A stretch of 38,775 bases of DNA from Alkalibacterium subtropicum (GCF_900112455.1 NZ_FOLT01000015.1:1-38775), one strand, 5' to 3'; counted from the stretch's first letter, positions 26,853 to 34,377 are shown. The notes: generated from the sequence alone by a model not told the origin. Numbers and translations are program-made.

Positions 26853-28169
26853 ATGATACTCAACCCTGTTTTAATATCCGTCATAGTCATGGTGACCTTG
26901 TCTCTGTTCAAACTCAATGTCCTGTTGGCTCTCATAATTGCCGCTTTGACAGGTGGACTGGCTGCGGGCATGCCCCTGATCGAAACGATGGAAACCCTGC
27001 TTGGCGGGATGGGCGGCAATGCGGAGACAGCCCTGAATTACATTCTGCTCGGTGCACTGGCTGCGGCCATTGAAAAGACCGGAGCAGCAACCATCATCAC
27101 TCAGAAATTATCAAAAAGCATGAAAGGGACAGGCAAGTCTTTAGTCTTCCTTATCGCTTTTATCAGTATCTTTTCTCAAAATTTGATCCCCGTGCATATC
27201 GCCTTTATCCCTATCCTGATCCCGCCACTTATCATGGTGATGAATAAATTGCGGATAGACAGACGTGCCGTTGCCTCAGCTTTGACCTTCGGGCTCAAAG
27301 CGCCTTATGTCGCTCTGCCGGTAGGATACGGCCTGATTTTCCATAACATCATCCGGGATGAAATGGCGCTCAGCGGCTTAGACCTCGGTGAGGCAGAAGT
27401 CTGGCATGTCATGTGGATACCTGGTCTGGCCATGGTAGTGGGGCTGTTGATCGCCATTTTAGTCACTTACCGCAAGCCACGCCATTATCGGGATAGTGAA
27501 AAAACTGGCTTCAAGTTCGGATTCAAGGATCACGAATGGGAAGAAGTGACCTTCAACAGAGATCACGCCTTTGCTGTTGCCGGTGCCCTGTCCGCTCTCA
27601 TCGTTCAGCTAACGATCGGTTCGCTGGTGCTGGGAGCTATCCTTGGTCTGCTGATAATGCTCGCCGGAGGAGCCATCAAATGGTACAGCCTGGATGATAT
27701 GATCCACAGCGGGATCAGCATGATGGGATTCATCGCCTTTGTCATGCTCGTCGCTTCGGGTTATGGCGATGTCATCCGGGCCACCGGCGGTATCGAACCA
27801 CTCGTTGAATCTGTCAGTGGTTCCTTTGCGGGCAATCAGTTCATCGCCGCTACGGGAATGATCACGCTCGGACTTTTGATCACCATGGGGATCGGGACTT
27901 CTTTTGGTACCATCCCTATTATTGCGGCCATATATGTTCCTTTAGCTTTGGAACTGGGCTTCAGCCCGATGGCGACCGTTCTGCTCATTGGTTCAGCTGC
28001 TGCTCTGGGAGACGCCGGTTCTCCGGCTTCTGACAGTACGCTTGGCCCAACGGCAGGACTGAATGTCGATGGCCAGCACGACCACATCTGGGATACCTGT
28101 GTTCCTACATTCATGCATTATAACATCCCAATCATGATCTTCGGTATCATCGGAGCACTTGTACTGTAA
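26853..28169 (+). CDS. YuiF-type transporter (Na+/H+ antiporter-like family, IT superfamily)
   Basis: 438 residues from the ATG at 26853, about eleven membrane segments. The C-terminal signature GDAGSPASDSTLGPTAGL and GQHDHIWDTCVPTFMHYNIP is that of YuiF-type proteins, often annotated as Na+/H+ antiporters; at least some homologues transport amino acids such as histidine. FSQNLIPVHIAFIPILIPPL and TFGLKAPYVALPVGYG are also typical. The real substrate is not shown by the sequence. The ribosome site is weak. The frame is open upstream to 26775 but that part crosses the divergent promoter region. Confidence 0.88.
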   Translation: MILNPVLISVIVMVTLSLFKLNVLLALIIAALTGGLAAGMPLIETMETLLGGMGGNAETALNYILLGALAAAIEKTGAATIITQKLSKSMKGTGKSLVFLIAFISIFSQNLIPVHIAFIPILIPPLIMVMNKLRIDRRAVASALTFGLKAPYVALPVGYGLIFHNIIRDEMALSGLDLGEAEVWHVMWIPGLAMVVGLLIAILVTYRKPRHYRDSEKTGFKFGFKDHEWEEVTFNRDHAFAVAGALSALIVQLTIGSLVLGAILGLLIMLAGGAIKWYSLDDMIHSGISMMGFIAFVMLVASGYGDVIRATGGIEPLVESVSGSFAGNQFIAATGMITLGLLITMGIGTSFGTIPIIAAIYVPLALELGFSPMATVLLIGSAAALGDAGSPASDSTLGPTAGLNVDGQHDHIWDTCVPTFMHYNIPIMIFGIIGALVL

Positions 28170-28416
28170 CTCACTAATTTACTAAAAAAGTATATACAAA
28201 AATGAATATAACGTTTTTGGTCTGTACCTCTTAATACATGCTCTAGAAGATCAATGGAACAGATAAACGCAAAAGGATTGCAGATAATAGAGCGGTACCG
28301 GCGGTATGGTTCAAGTGTATTAGCCATCTAAATGGCTAAAGCAGCCAGATCAAGAATGACAAAATTGACGACGTACCTGCTGATTGGAGCACGTTTATAA
28401 AATATAATTCGATAGT

Positions 28417-28451
28417 GCAAAGAGGCTGGGACTTTTCCCCAGTCTCTTTGC
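28417..28451. terminator. Orphan hairpin, terminator-like
   Basis: GCAAAGAGGCTGGG (28417-28430) pairs with CCCAGTCTCTTTGC (28438-28451), 13 of 14 positions, with a 7-base loop. No long T-run follows on either strand and no intact gene ends nearby on the plus strand except the transporter 250 bases upstream. It may be a relic of a lost gene. Confidence 0.45.
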
Positions 28452-28485
28452 TATTATCATTCAAGTCAAAGTTATCTTTCAGCGA

Positions 28486-28532
28486 TATTGTGACCAGTTA
28501 ACGCTGTGGTTTCCCAGGAACTGGTCGCAATA
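28486..28532. other. Long hairpin near the decayed gene
   Basis: TATTGTGACCAGTT (28486-28499) pairs with AACTGGTCGCAATA (28519-28532), 14 positions with one G-T, and a 19-base loop. On the plus strand GTCTTTT follows. It could terminate the transcript of the broken gene on the opposite strand or be part of a mobile remnant. Confidence 0.4.
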
Positions 28533-28589
28533 GTCTTTTAGTGACCCGAACTTATTTAAACGATATCCAGAAAAGTCACTGTAATATAA

Positions 28590-28804
28590 TCATTGGTTCT
28601 TTTTTTCAACATACGCTCTAAAAGCATTTTGAGTAATAAGTCCTATGCCGACGATAGATGATACAAAAAAAACAACCGATTAGTTGTATGGTGCATTTAA
28701 TCATATCAAAGCATAAATACATACGTGTAGAAAGCTGCCCATCAGATATTTTACCCCATTTTTCTATCTGCTCATTATCGAGACAGTCCTGAACACTTTT
28801 TCAT
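28590..28804 (-). pseudogene. Small membrane-protein gene disrupted by frameshifts
   Basis: On the minus strand one frame reads VQDCLDNEQIEKWGKISDGQ then LSTRMYLCFDMIKCTIQLIG and CFF; after a run of eight T (about 28666-28673) the next frame continues VSSIVGIGLITQNAFRAYVE then KKNQ and a stop at 28590. Removing one T joins them into a sensible protein with one membrane segment. A second slip in the A-run near 28798-28802 would connect the ATG at 28804. A short frame further up (ATG at 28916, starting MKQANFYIQSKMPMNEKRFF) may belong to the same broken gene. I do not recognise the family. A sequencing error in the homopolymer is possible. Confidence 0.45.
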
Positions 28805-28966
28805 TAGCCAACAACTAGTTAAATGTTTCTCCATATAACAAGCATACAATAAATTAGAAAAAACGCTTTTCATTCATAGGCATTTTAGATTGAATATAAA
28901 AGTTAGCCTGCTTCATTATTCTTCCATTTGCAGTATTCACGCGATCTCTATATCTAAGATGATAAT

Positions 28967-28995
28967 TTGTCTATTACAACTATCTATGTTATGAT
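28967..28995 (+). promoter_or_regulatory. Sigma-A promoter of opuAC-like gene
   Basis: TTGTCT (28967-28972) and TATGAT (28990-28995) with a 17-base spacer lie 39 bases before the ATG. Confidence 0.75.
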
Positions 28996-29034
28996 GGATA
29001 AGTTGTGATTTTATTGATCTTAGGAGGAGATAAT

Positions 29035-29934
29035 ATGAAAAAGATAACTTTATCAAAAACGGCCGCGCTGCTTGCTGTCCCTCTATTGCTGACAGCATGT
29101 GGAGACAGTGACAGCGAGACATCTCAGGAAGAAAATATCGGAGAAGCTATGAACTATACGATCACTGGCATAGAACCTGGAGCCGGGATGTCTCAAATCG
29201 CCCGTCAGACACTTGAAGAATATGACAATCTGGAGGGCTGGGAAATTCAGGAGAGTTCGACAGCCGGCGTGCTGACAGAACTTGGTCAGGCCATCCAGAA
29301 CGAGGAACCTATCGTGGTTGCCGGATGGACACCTCATTATAAATTTGAACAGTACGACTTGAAAATTCTGGATGATCCGAAGAATGTATTTGGTGATGCT
29401 GAAGGAATCTATACATTAACGCGTACAGGTCTTGAAGAAGAAATGCCCCAAGCCTATGAAATACTTAGCCGGTTTGAATGGGAACCTGAACACATGCAGG
29501 AAATCATGCTCGAAGCTCTGGATAGAGACTTTGAAGACGTCGCTGGTGAATGGGTTGATGAAAATCGTGAACTCGTTGATGAATGGACAGAAGGCATCGA
29601 TGATGTCGATGGCGAGTCGTTTGAATTAGGCTCTCTTCCATGGGACACTGAACGGTCATCTTCAAATGTCGTGGCTCGTGTCCTGGAAGAAAAAGGCTAC
29701 GATGTCACGATAACGAACCTTGACCCCGCCGTTCTTTATCAGGCATTGAACCAGGGTGAAGTGGATGCAACCGTCGGCGCCTGGCTACCGACAGCTCAAG
29801 GGGCATTCATGGAAACATACGGTGAAAATATCGTCGACTTGGGTCCGAACCTGAATGGCACCGTCATCGGTTTCGTTGTTCCGACTTATATGGAAGATAT
29901 CGATTCGATCGAGGACTTACCTGCTCGAGACTAA
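29035..29934 (+). CDS. opuAC: Glycine betaine-type ABC transporter substrate-binding lipoprotein (OpuAC-like), solitary
   Basis: 299 residues. The lipoprotein signal ends at LLTAC (Cys22). The domain order is the same as in Bacillus subtilis OpuAC: ITGIEPGAGM first, then AGWTPHYKFEQYDLKILDDP, then LPWDTERSSSNVVARVLEE, DATVGAWLPTAQ and DLGPNLNGTVIGFVVPTYM. The three Trp of the ligand cage are present (W98, W203, W250). Residue 255 is Gln where OpuAC of B. subtilis has His230, a contact to the betaine carboxylate. No ATPase or permease gene is adjacent, so it must work with a transporter encoded elsewhere or be a spare receptor. The ATG at 29035 has AGGAGG seven bases upstream. Confidence 0.9.
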   Translation: MKKITLSKTAALLAVPLLLTACGDSDSETSQEENIGEAMNYTITGIEPGAGMSQIARQTLEEYDNLEGWEIQESSTAGVLTELGQAIQNEEPIVVAGWTPHYKFEQYDLKILDDPKNVFGDAEGIYTLTRTGLEEEMPQAYEILSRFEWEPEHMQEIMLEALDRDFEDVAGEWVDENRELVDEWTEGIDDVDGESFELGSLPWDTERSSSNVVARVLEEKGYDVTITNLDPAVLYQALNQGEVDATVGAWLPTAQGAFMETYGENIVDLGPNLNGTVIGFVVPTYMEDIDSIEDLPARD

Positions 29935-29961
29935 ATAGAAAGCAGGGAATTTCAAACAACA

Positions 29962-30006
29962 AAAAGGCGCAGGGCTTTCTCATTATAGGAATGCCTTGCG
30001 CCTTTT
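29962..30006. terminator. Terminator between opuAC-like gene and the phosphoesterase gene
   Basis: AAAAGGCGCA (29962-29971) pairs with TGCGCCTTTT (29997-30006), with further inner pairs (GGC/GCC). It lies between two convergent genes and is flanked by A and T tracts. Confidence 0.8.
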
Positions 30007-30033
30007 CTGATTTTTCATTGGAAAATATAGTGA

Positions 30034-31377
30034 CTAATCATTTCTGTCATCGCTAATAAGCGATCCTTCAAACTTGTGGCTGTCATGTCTGTTCTCTTCC
30101 AGCCCATGCAGGATGTAATCTTTATATCTTGTCCCAGAAATCCTTTTCCAGTGACTGAATCCCTCACTTGCTATAATAGAATCGTACGCTTCATTAACTG
30201 TACCTTTGAAATAAGCAGCGTTGAACTGAACGAACGTATCCGTCATCATATCTGTAACCGAGTCTTCAAGTTCGAAATAAAGCAGATGACTGAAGACTTT
30301 CTTTCGAGAGACCTCATTAAAAAAATCTTCGGAATAGTCAGTTAATGTCTCGCTGATTTTTAGCCGCGACGTTTCATAACTTAATTCTTTTTTGGAAGGT
30401 CTGATCGTCAACTCACCGACAAAGTGCGGATAAACACTCAAAGAACCGGATGCGATATCATGAAAGTCCCCTTCATTAGCGATATGCTGTAAATGAATAT
30501 GACCTGAGAAGGCTAAATTCACCCCATAGCGATTTAAAAGCCCAACCACTTCTTCACTGTTATCTAAAGTGAAACTGTTATTGGTGCTTCGGTGGTGATT
30601 CAAAAAGTTATGGTGATTCACAACAAGCGGTTGAACGCCTCGTTTTCTGCTTTCCTGTAAAACAACCTCGAGCCACTCCAACGTTTCTTCCTGAATCACA
30701 CCAGACGGGATCGATTTCCGCTGCTGATTATGCAGGGCGTATTTGTTTGAATCGAGCATGATGACCCATACGTCGTCAGATACAGCAGTGACATAACTCA
30801 GAGAGTTCGGATCCTGACTGATGGCTTGAGAATAACCGGCGGCTGAATAAATGGTTTTAAATTCTTCAGCAGAAACCGAATCCACCCGATATGTCGAATC
30901 TTCTGTAAAACCGCGTGCGCTGTAGACATTCACATCATGATTACCGGGAATAACACTTACATCTATATTATTTTCTTTCAGTATATGCAACTTCTCACTC
31001 ATGTCGCTGTGGCTCTGCTTTGCGCCGTCAAAAGTCAAGTCACCACTTATGACTAAAAGATCTGGCTGCCTTTCCAAAACTTCTTCAATAAAAGCATCCA
31101 TGATCTCTTCGCTATAATGCGTGATTTTTCCGTCACCCGTAGTGAGCAGACTATGTTCCAACAGCCCACCCTCGGTTAAATCCGGTGAGAGGTAATGGAT
31201 ATCAGAAGCAATCAGAATATCTATTTCATCACTGTGCACCAAGTACTTATCCAGATCTGTTTCTATAAACCATTCGTCATCGGCTTCACCAGAATACATT
31301 TCTCCTCCAATGATAAATAGAACCGCTAACAAGCTAATAATCCCAAAAATAATTTTTCTAATCGTCATCTTCATCAC
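30034..31377 (-). CDS. Membrane-anchored calcineurin-like metallophosphoesterase
   Basis: 447 residues. One N-terminal membrane segment (about 8-27, IFGIISLLAVLFIIGGEMY), then an extracellular metallophosphatase domain with all motifs: LIASDIHYLSP (D-x-H), VISGDLTFDGA, VIPGNHDVNVY, VVNHHNFLNHH and FSGHIHLQH. The C-terminal third (about 290-447) is helical and unassigned. It probably hydrolyses phosphate mono- or diesters outside the membrane; the substrate is unknown. The initiation region reads GTG ATG AAG ATG at 31377-31366 with only a weak AGAAAG ribosome site, so the exact start is open. It is single-gene, convergent with opuAC. Confidence 0.88.
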   Translation of the reverse strand: MMKMTIRKIIFGIISLLAVLFIIGGEMYSGEADDEWFIETDLDKYLVHSDEIDILIASDIHYLSPDLTEGGLLEHSLLTTGDGKITHYSEEIMDAFIEEVLERQPDLLVISGDLTFDGAKQSHSDMSEKLHILKENNIDVSVIPGNHDVNVYSARGFTEDSTYRVDSVSAEEFKTIYSAAGYSQAISQDPNSLSYVTAVSDDVWVIMLDSNKYALHNQQRKSIPSGVIQEETLEWLEVVLQESRKRGVQPLVVNHHNFLNHHRSTNNSFTLDNSEEVVGLLNRYGVNLAFSGHIHLQHIANEGDFHDIASGSLSVYPHFVGELTIRPSKKELSYETSRLKISETLTDYSEDFFNEVSRKKVFSHLLYFELEDSVTDMMTDTFVQFNAAYFKGTVNEAYDSIIASEGFSHWKRISGTRYKDYILHGLEENRHDSHKFEGSLISDDRND

Positions 31378-31577
31378 TTTCTATCTCGTTTATTTTTACT
31401 CTCCATAATTAACACATATGAACGTTTACAGTACACCGTTCGCATAAACACACAAATGTAAGAGCGTAAGAGAAATCATCAGCCTCACAGTTACGGTTCT
31501 CAGCGATACTGTACTATTAATACAATATTTTTTCGCTGGCCTTTATTACCAATCAGTAAATCAAGCAGATATTAAAC
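31378..31577. other. Short AT-rich gap
   Basis: No gene or strong hairpin is visible; it should hold the promoter of the phosphoesterase gene, which I could not define. The terminator of the methyltransferase gene follows. Confidence 0.4.
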
Positions 31578-31616
31578 AAGCACAGATAAGGCTGCTGATA
31601 CAGTCTTTCTGTGCTT
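31578..31616 (-). terminator. Terminator of the rlmL-type gene
   Basis: AAGCACAGA (31578-31586) and TCTGTGCTT (31608-31616) form a 9-base-pair stem with a 21-base loop; TGTTTAAT follows on the minus strand. The T-run is weak. Confidence 0.55.
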
Positions 31617-31627
31617 CTGCATTACGT

Positions 31628-32752
31628 TTAATTGCGTTTGCCCCAGTACTGGAAGTAATCCGTACGCAGGTATCCGTTATAAAGCTTGCGTTTTTTAGTT
31701 GCTTTTTTTCCGTAATGTTCTTCAAAGTCCAAGTCACTTGTAATGATGTACTTGCTCCATGTTTCAAGCGGCTTAAAGGCTTTGCCCATATCGCGGTAAA
31801 TCTGATACGCTTCTTCCGGATCACCGAGACGTTCGCCGTATGGCGGGTTGGAAACGATGATGCCGAACTCTTTGTCTGTCGTAAAGTCAGCCACCTGCAT
31901 CTGTTTGAATTCGATGCTGTGTGAAAGGCCTGCTTCCATCGCATTCGCTTTCGCGATCTCGATCATGCGGGCGTCGATGTCTGTTCCCAGGATATCCAGT
32001 TCCACATCATAGTCTGCCTGTTCTTCGGCATCCTGACGTACTTTCTGCCATAATTCTTTCGGCATCCAGTCCCATTCTTCACATAAAAATGACCGATTGA
32101 AGCCAGGTGCGATGTTATGTCCGATAAGAGCTGCCTCGATCGGGATCGTGCCGGAACCACAAGTCGGATCAACGAATGGACGGTCCTTGCGCCAGGTCGT
32201 GAGCATGATCAGTGCGGCCGCCATATTTTCTTTGATCGGAGCTCCACCTTTATCGATTCTGTAACCGCGCTTGAACAGACTCGGCCCCGTCGTATCGATC
32301 GTCAGCATGACCTTATCTTTTCTAATGGCCACTTCGATCGGGAACTTGGCACCCGTTTCCGGCAGCATGCCTCTTCTGTGATACACGTCTTTGATTTTTT
32401 CAGCGATCGCTTTGTTTACGATCCGCTGAACATCTGGAACACTGTACAACGTCGACTTGATAGACTTGCCGCTGACTGGAAACGCTGCATCCATGGACAA
32501 ATACTCATCCCACGGCAGAGCTTTGGTCTGTTCAAACAGGTCGTCAAAGGTTTTTGCTTCGAATTCACCAACGATGATCTTCACTCGGTCGGCTGTCCGG
32601 AGCCACAAATTGGCTTTGGCGATATCTTCTTTGCCGCCTTCAAAGCGTGCACGTCCATTTTCAACTTGGACCTCGTATCCTAAATTTTTAAGTTCATCTC
32701 CGACAAGGGCCTCAATGCCGCTTGCGGCTGTAGCGAGTAATTTATAAGTCAT
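31628..32752 (-). CDS. rlmL: THUMP-domain 23S rRNA guanine-N2 methyltransferase (RlmL/YpsC type)
   Basis: 374 residues. The N-terminal THUMP domain (about 45-155) is followed by a class I Rossmann methyltransferase with FVDPTCGSGTIPIEAALIG (SAM site), LGTDIDARMIEIAKANA and the catalytic SNPPYGERLG. The length corresponds to Firmicute YpsC, that is, only the N-terminal (RlmL) half of the E. coli fusion enzyme. The ATG has AGGAGAGG upstream. It lies directly after rnpB and gpsB in the gene order known from B. subtilis (ypsB-rnpB-ypsC). A separate transcript is likely because rnpB intervenes. Confidence 0.94.
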   Translation of the reverse strand: MTYKLLATAASGIEALVGDELKNLGYEVQVENGRARFEGGKEDIAKANLWLRTADRVKIIVGEFEAKTFDDLFEQTKALPWDEYLSMDAAFPVSGKSIKSTLYSVPDVQRIVNKAIAEKIKDVYHRRGMLPETGAKFPIEVAIRKDKVMLTIDTTGPSLFKRGYRIDKGGAPIKENMAAALIMLTTWRKDRPFVDPTCGSGTIPIEAALIGHNIAPGFNRSFLCEEWDWMPKELWQKVRQDAEEQADYDVELDILGTDIDARMIEIAKANAMEAGLSHSIEFKQMQVADFTTDKEFGIIVSNPPYGERLGDPEEAYQIYRDMGKAFKPLETWSKYIITSDLDFEEHYGKKATKKRKLYNGYLRTDYFQYWGKRN

Positions 32753-32841
32753 CTATCTGCCACCTCTCCTATTCTTCCAGTATGCCTGAAACACTTGTTT
32801 ACGTAAAGAAATCCTCCCTGAAAAAGAGAGGATTCCGCTAC

Positions 32842-33231
32842 TATGTACATCACTGTAAGCCATGTTCTGTCTAGATAAGACGGTAACGTCCTATCCGAGA
32901 TGATCATCTGTCTGCACGAGCATAACGCCCTGCCTCTTCTCTCTGTTCATTTCCAGGAGAAAAGTGCCCCGACCAAAGTTTGGGTTGCTCACTCGAGGGG
33001 TTTACCGCGTTCCACCAGACGCGTTTCCACGTCTGCTTCGTCACTGTGGCACTTTCAAGGGTACTCGAGCATAGGTTTTACCCCGTAGCTCTTTTTCCTG
33101 CCGTCATCCCATTCCTGGGAGCCGCAGCTTATTGTTTCGCTGCGCACGAACACTACAAGCATCGCAGCTTGTGTGAGCATGGACTTTCCTCACAGTTCAA
33201 AGGAACTGCGCGATCATCCGTGATGTACATT
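32842..33231 (-). ncRNA. rnpB: RNase P RNA, class B
   Basis: About 390 bases on the minus strand. Conserved blocks: GAGGAAAGTCCATGCTC near the 5' end, GTGCCACAGTGACGAAG in the middle and ACAGAACATGGCTTACAG at the 3' end, the P4-forming consensus. TGTACATCAC near 33230 pairs with GTGATGTACA near 32844 to form helix P1, which fixes both ends within a few bases. This is the catalytic subunit for tRNA 5' maturation; class B is found in Bacilli. The gpsB stop is only about 10 bases upstream, so its promoter probably lies inside gpsB; TTGAAC and TAAATT with a 16-base spacer at about 33254-33281 are a possible match. Confidence 0.96.
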
Positions 33232-33240
33232 ATTCAATTT

Positions 33241-33555
33241 TTATTCGCTGTCTAATTTAGATCCGAAAACATGACGTTCAAGGTTAGATAGACGTTTTAA
33301 AATATCAAAATTGGACACGGATGCGTTCGTCTGATTGGAACTTGAGCTTTGCGTACTTATCTGCTTAGCTTGTTCATCGACTTTATCAAGCAACCGGTCA
33401 TTTTCAGCTTTAAGCTGATCGATCTCTTTTTGAAAATTATCATAATCTCTGATCACGACATCGAGAAATTCATCCACTTCTGTTGGATCATACCCGCGCA
33501 TTTTAGATTTAAAATCTTTTTCTAAAATCTCTTTCTGGGTCAACTCTCTATCCAT
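33241..33555 (-). CDS. gpsB: Cell division protein GpsB
   Basis: 104 residues from the ATG at 33555, which has GGGGTG five bases upstream; an in-frame ATG at 33576 has no ribosome site. A DivIVA-like N-terminal domain ([39 protein letters not shown]) is followed by a coiled coil ([16 protein letters not shown]), a Ser/Asn/Gln-rich linker and a C-terminal helix ([15 protein letters not shown]). GpsB connects penicillin-binding proteins to division and elongation sites; the ponA-type gene 2.5 kb away is a likely partner. It is upstream of rnpB. Confidence 0.96.
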   Translation of the reverse strand: MDRELTQKEILEKDFKSKMRGYDPTEVDEFLDVVIRDYDNFQKEIDQLKAENDRLLDKVDEQAKQISTQSSSSNQTNASVSNFDILKRLSNLERHVFGSKLDSE

Positions 33556-33642
33556 ACCAACACCCCATCTTTTCATCTCAGTAATATTATAACAGAATTA
33601 ATTAAAATAGCTCATATATATAAATCTATTACTATGATTACT

Positions 33643-33651
33643 ATTATAGCA
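33643..33651 (-). promoter_or_regulatory. Extended -10 promoter upstream of gpsB
   Basis: On the minus strand TGCTATAAT is a perfect extended -10. The -35 is not at the usual distance (TTGACC lies only 10 bases above the -10). It would give a leader of about 80 bases for gpsB. Confidence 0.65.
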
Positions 33652-33693
33652 AATATCAGGTCAAAAGTGAAGATTTCCCGGTTTAAACTTGTT

Positions 33694-33831
33694 TTATTTC
33701 CAGTGGTTCTCATCTGATTCTTTTGTATACACTTTCACTGTGTTGAAAAGGGCTTCAGCGAGCCCTACGTCTGGCTGGTCGTCATAGTAGGCTTTGAGGA
33801 TAAAGTGAAAGATATCTGTCTGAATAATCAC
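33694..33831 (-). CDS. Unrecognised 45-residue ORF or gene remnant upstream of gpsB
   Basis: A frame from GTG at 33831 to TAA at 33694 encodes VIIQTDIFHFILKAYYDDQP then DVGLAEALFNTVKVYTKESD and ENHWK. It is strongly protein-like (amphipathic helices, good codon choice), unlike most short frames here. There is no clear ribosome site; a stop lies two codons above the GTG, so it may be the 3' end of a longer gene broken by a frameshift (the next frame up reads MYEDW). I do not recognise a family. Confidence 0.35.
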   Translation of the reverse strand: MIIQTDIFHFILKAYYDDQPDVGLAEALFNTVKVYTKESDENHWK

Positions 33832-33891
33832 CAGTCTTCATACATTGATGCCGTGACTGCTGACTGATCAACACGGGTCAATTAAGTAAGT

Positions 33892-34260
33892 TATTGAGCC
33901 CGCTCAATAACTACCCTATTGGCACTGCTCAGATCTATCTGGCCTTAAGTACGTCTAATGAGCATCTTTTTGGCATCGCTCAACGTCATTCCTTCCGGAG
34001 TACGCCCAATGATTACAACATTGATCGTACTCAGAAGGATTTTACCTCGAGTATGTCTATTGAGCGTCTCATTGAGCGTGCCCACAAGAAATTCATTCTC
34101 AGCACGCCTAATAATTCTCGTATTAGTCTCACTCGAAACCTTTTACTTTTGAGTACGTCTATTGAGCGTCTCATTGGCACTGCTCATCGTTTTTTTGTTT
34201 CGACTACGTTCAATGAGCACCTCACCAGCAGCATTCAGAATAAATTTAATTTGACTACGC
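33892..34260. repeat. Palindromic tandem array 2 (exact 51-base pitch, ATTGAGC/GCTCAAT type)
   Basis: Anchor TACG(T/C)(C/T)(C/T) or a variant recurs at 33899, 33950, 34001, 34052, 34103, 34154, 34205 and 34256: seven steps of exactly 51 bases. Units are degenerate but keep a 35-base palindromic plan from GAG at -3 to CTC at +31. Examples: GAGTACG (33998-34004) pairs with CGTACTC (34026-34032) and CAATG with CATTG inside; CTAATA (34108-34113) pairs with TATTAG (34121-34126); TATTGAGC (33892-33899) with GCTCAATA (33902-33909). The usual loop is seven bases and the linker about 16. The last unit is only a left half. The plus strand is open through the array (17 codons per unit) but without a ribosome site. 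Confidence 0.8.
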
Positions 34261-34276
34261 CCAATCACCAGTAGGC

Positions 34277-34307
34277 GGTTCCTTCTTTCCTCAAATGATA
34301 AGGAACC
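34277..34307. other. Hairpin at the end of array 2
   Basis: GGTTCCTT (34277-34284) pairs perfectly with AAGGAACC (34300-34307) with a 15-base loop. It borders the last half-unit of the array and precedes the ypsA terminator; its role is unclear. Confidence 0.45.
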
Positions 34308-34337
34308 TACACAAATACAATCACTGATTTATAAGGA

Positions 34338-34365
34338 AAAGGTTAGGACCTAAGTCCTAACCTTT
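34338..34365 (-). terminator. Terminator of ypsA
   Basis: AAAGGTTAGGAC (34338-34349) pairs perfectly with GTCCTAACCTTT (34354-34365), 12 pairs with a 4-base loop, and T-rich sequence follows on the minus strand. It lies 12 bases after the ypsA stop. Confidence 0.8.
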
Positions 34366-34377
34366 CATTATTAAACC

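Larger units (their letters stand above)
28170..29034. other. 865-base intergenic stretch between the YuiF-type gene and opuAC
   Basis: No intact gene of normal size. It holds a 25-codon plus-strand frame at 28254-28331 with no ribosome site (not called), two hairpins (28417-28451 and 28486-28532), a frameshifted small minus-strand gene (28590-28804, perhaps up to 28916), and the promoter of opuAC (28967-28995). The sequence is AT-rich and looks like decayed genes. Confidence 0.6.

Noticed and set aside
28254-28331. 25-codon plus-strand ORF (MEQINAKGLQIIERYRRYGS...)
   Set aside because: No ribosome site or promoter and no recognised family; listed only as part of the intergenic stretch.
29035-29934. 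Circularly permuted betaine-binding protein as a novelty
   Set aside because: The order of the two lobes is the same as in B. subtilis OpuAC, so it is the normal form for this family.
33894-34274. Plus-strand 126-codon frame through array 2 as a real repeat protein
   Set aside because: It starts at TTG without a ribosome site, the palindromic arms are better conserved than the peptide, and array 1 with the same design has a pitch not divisible by three.
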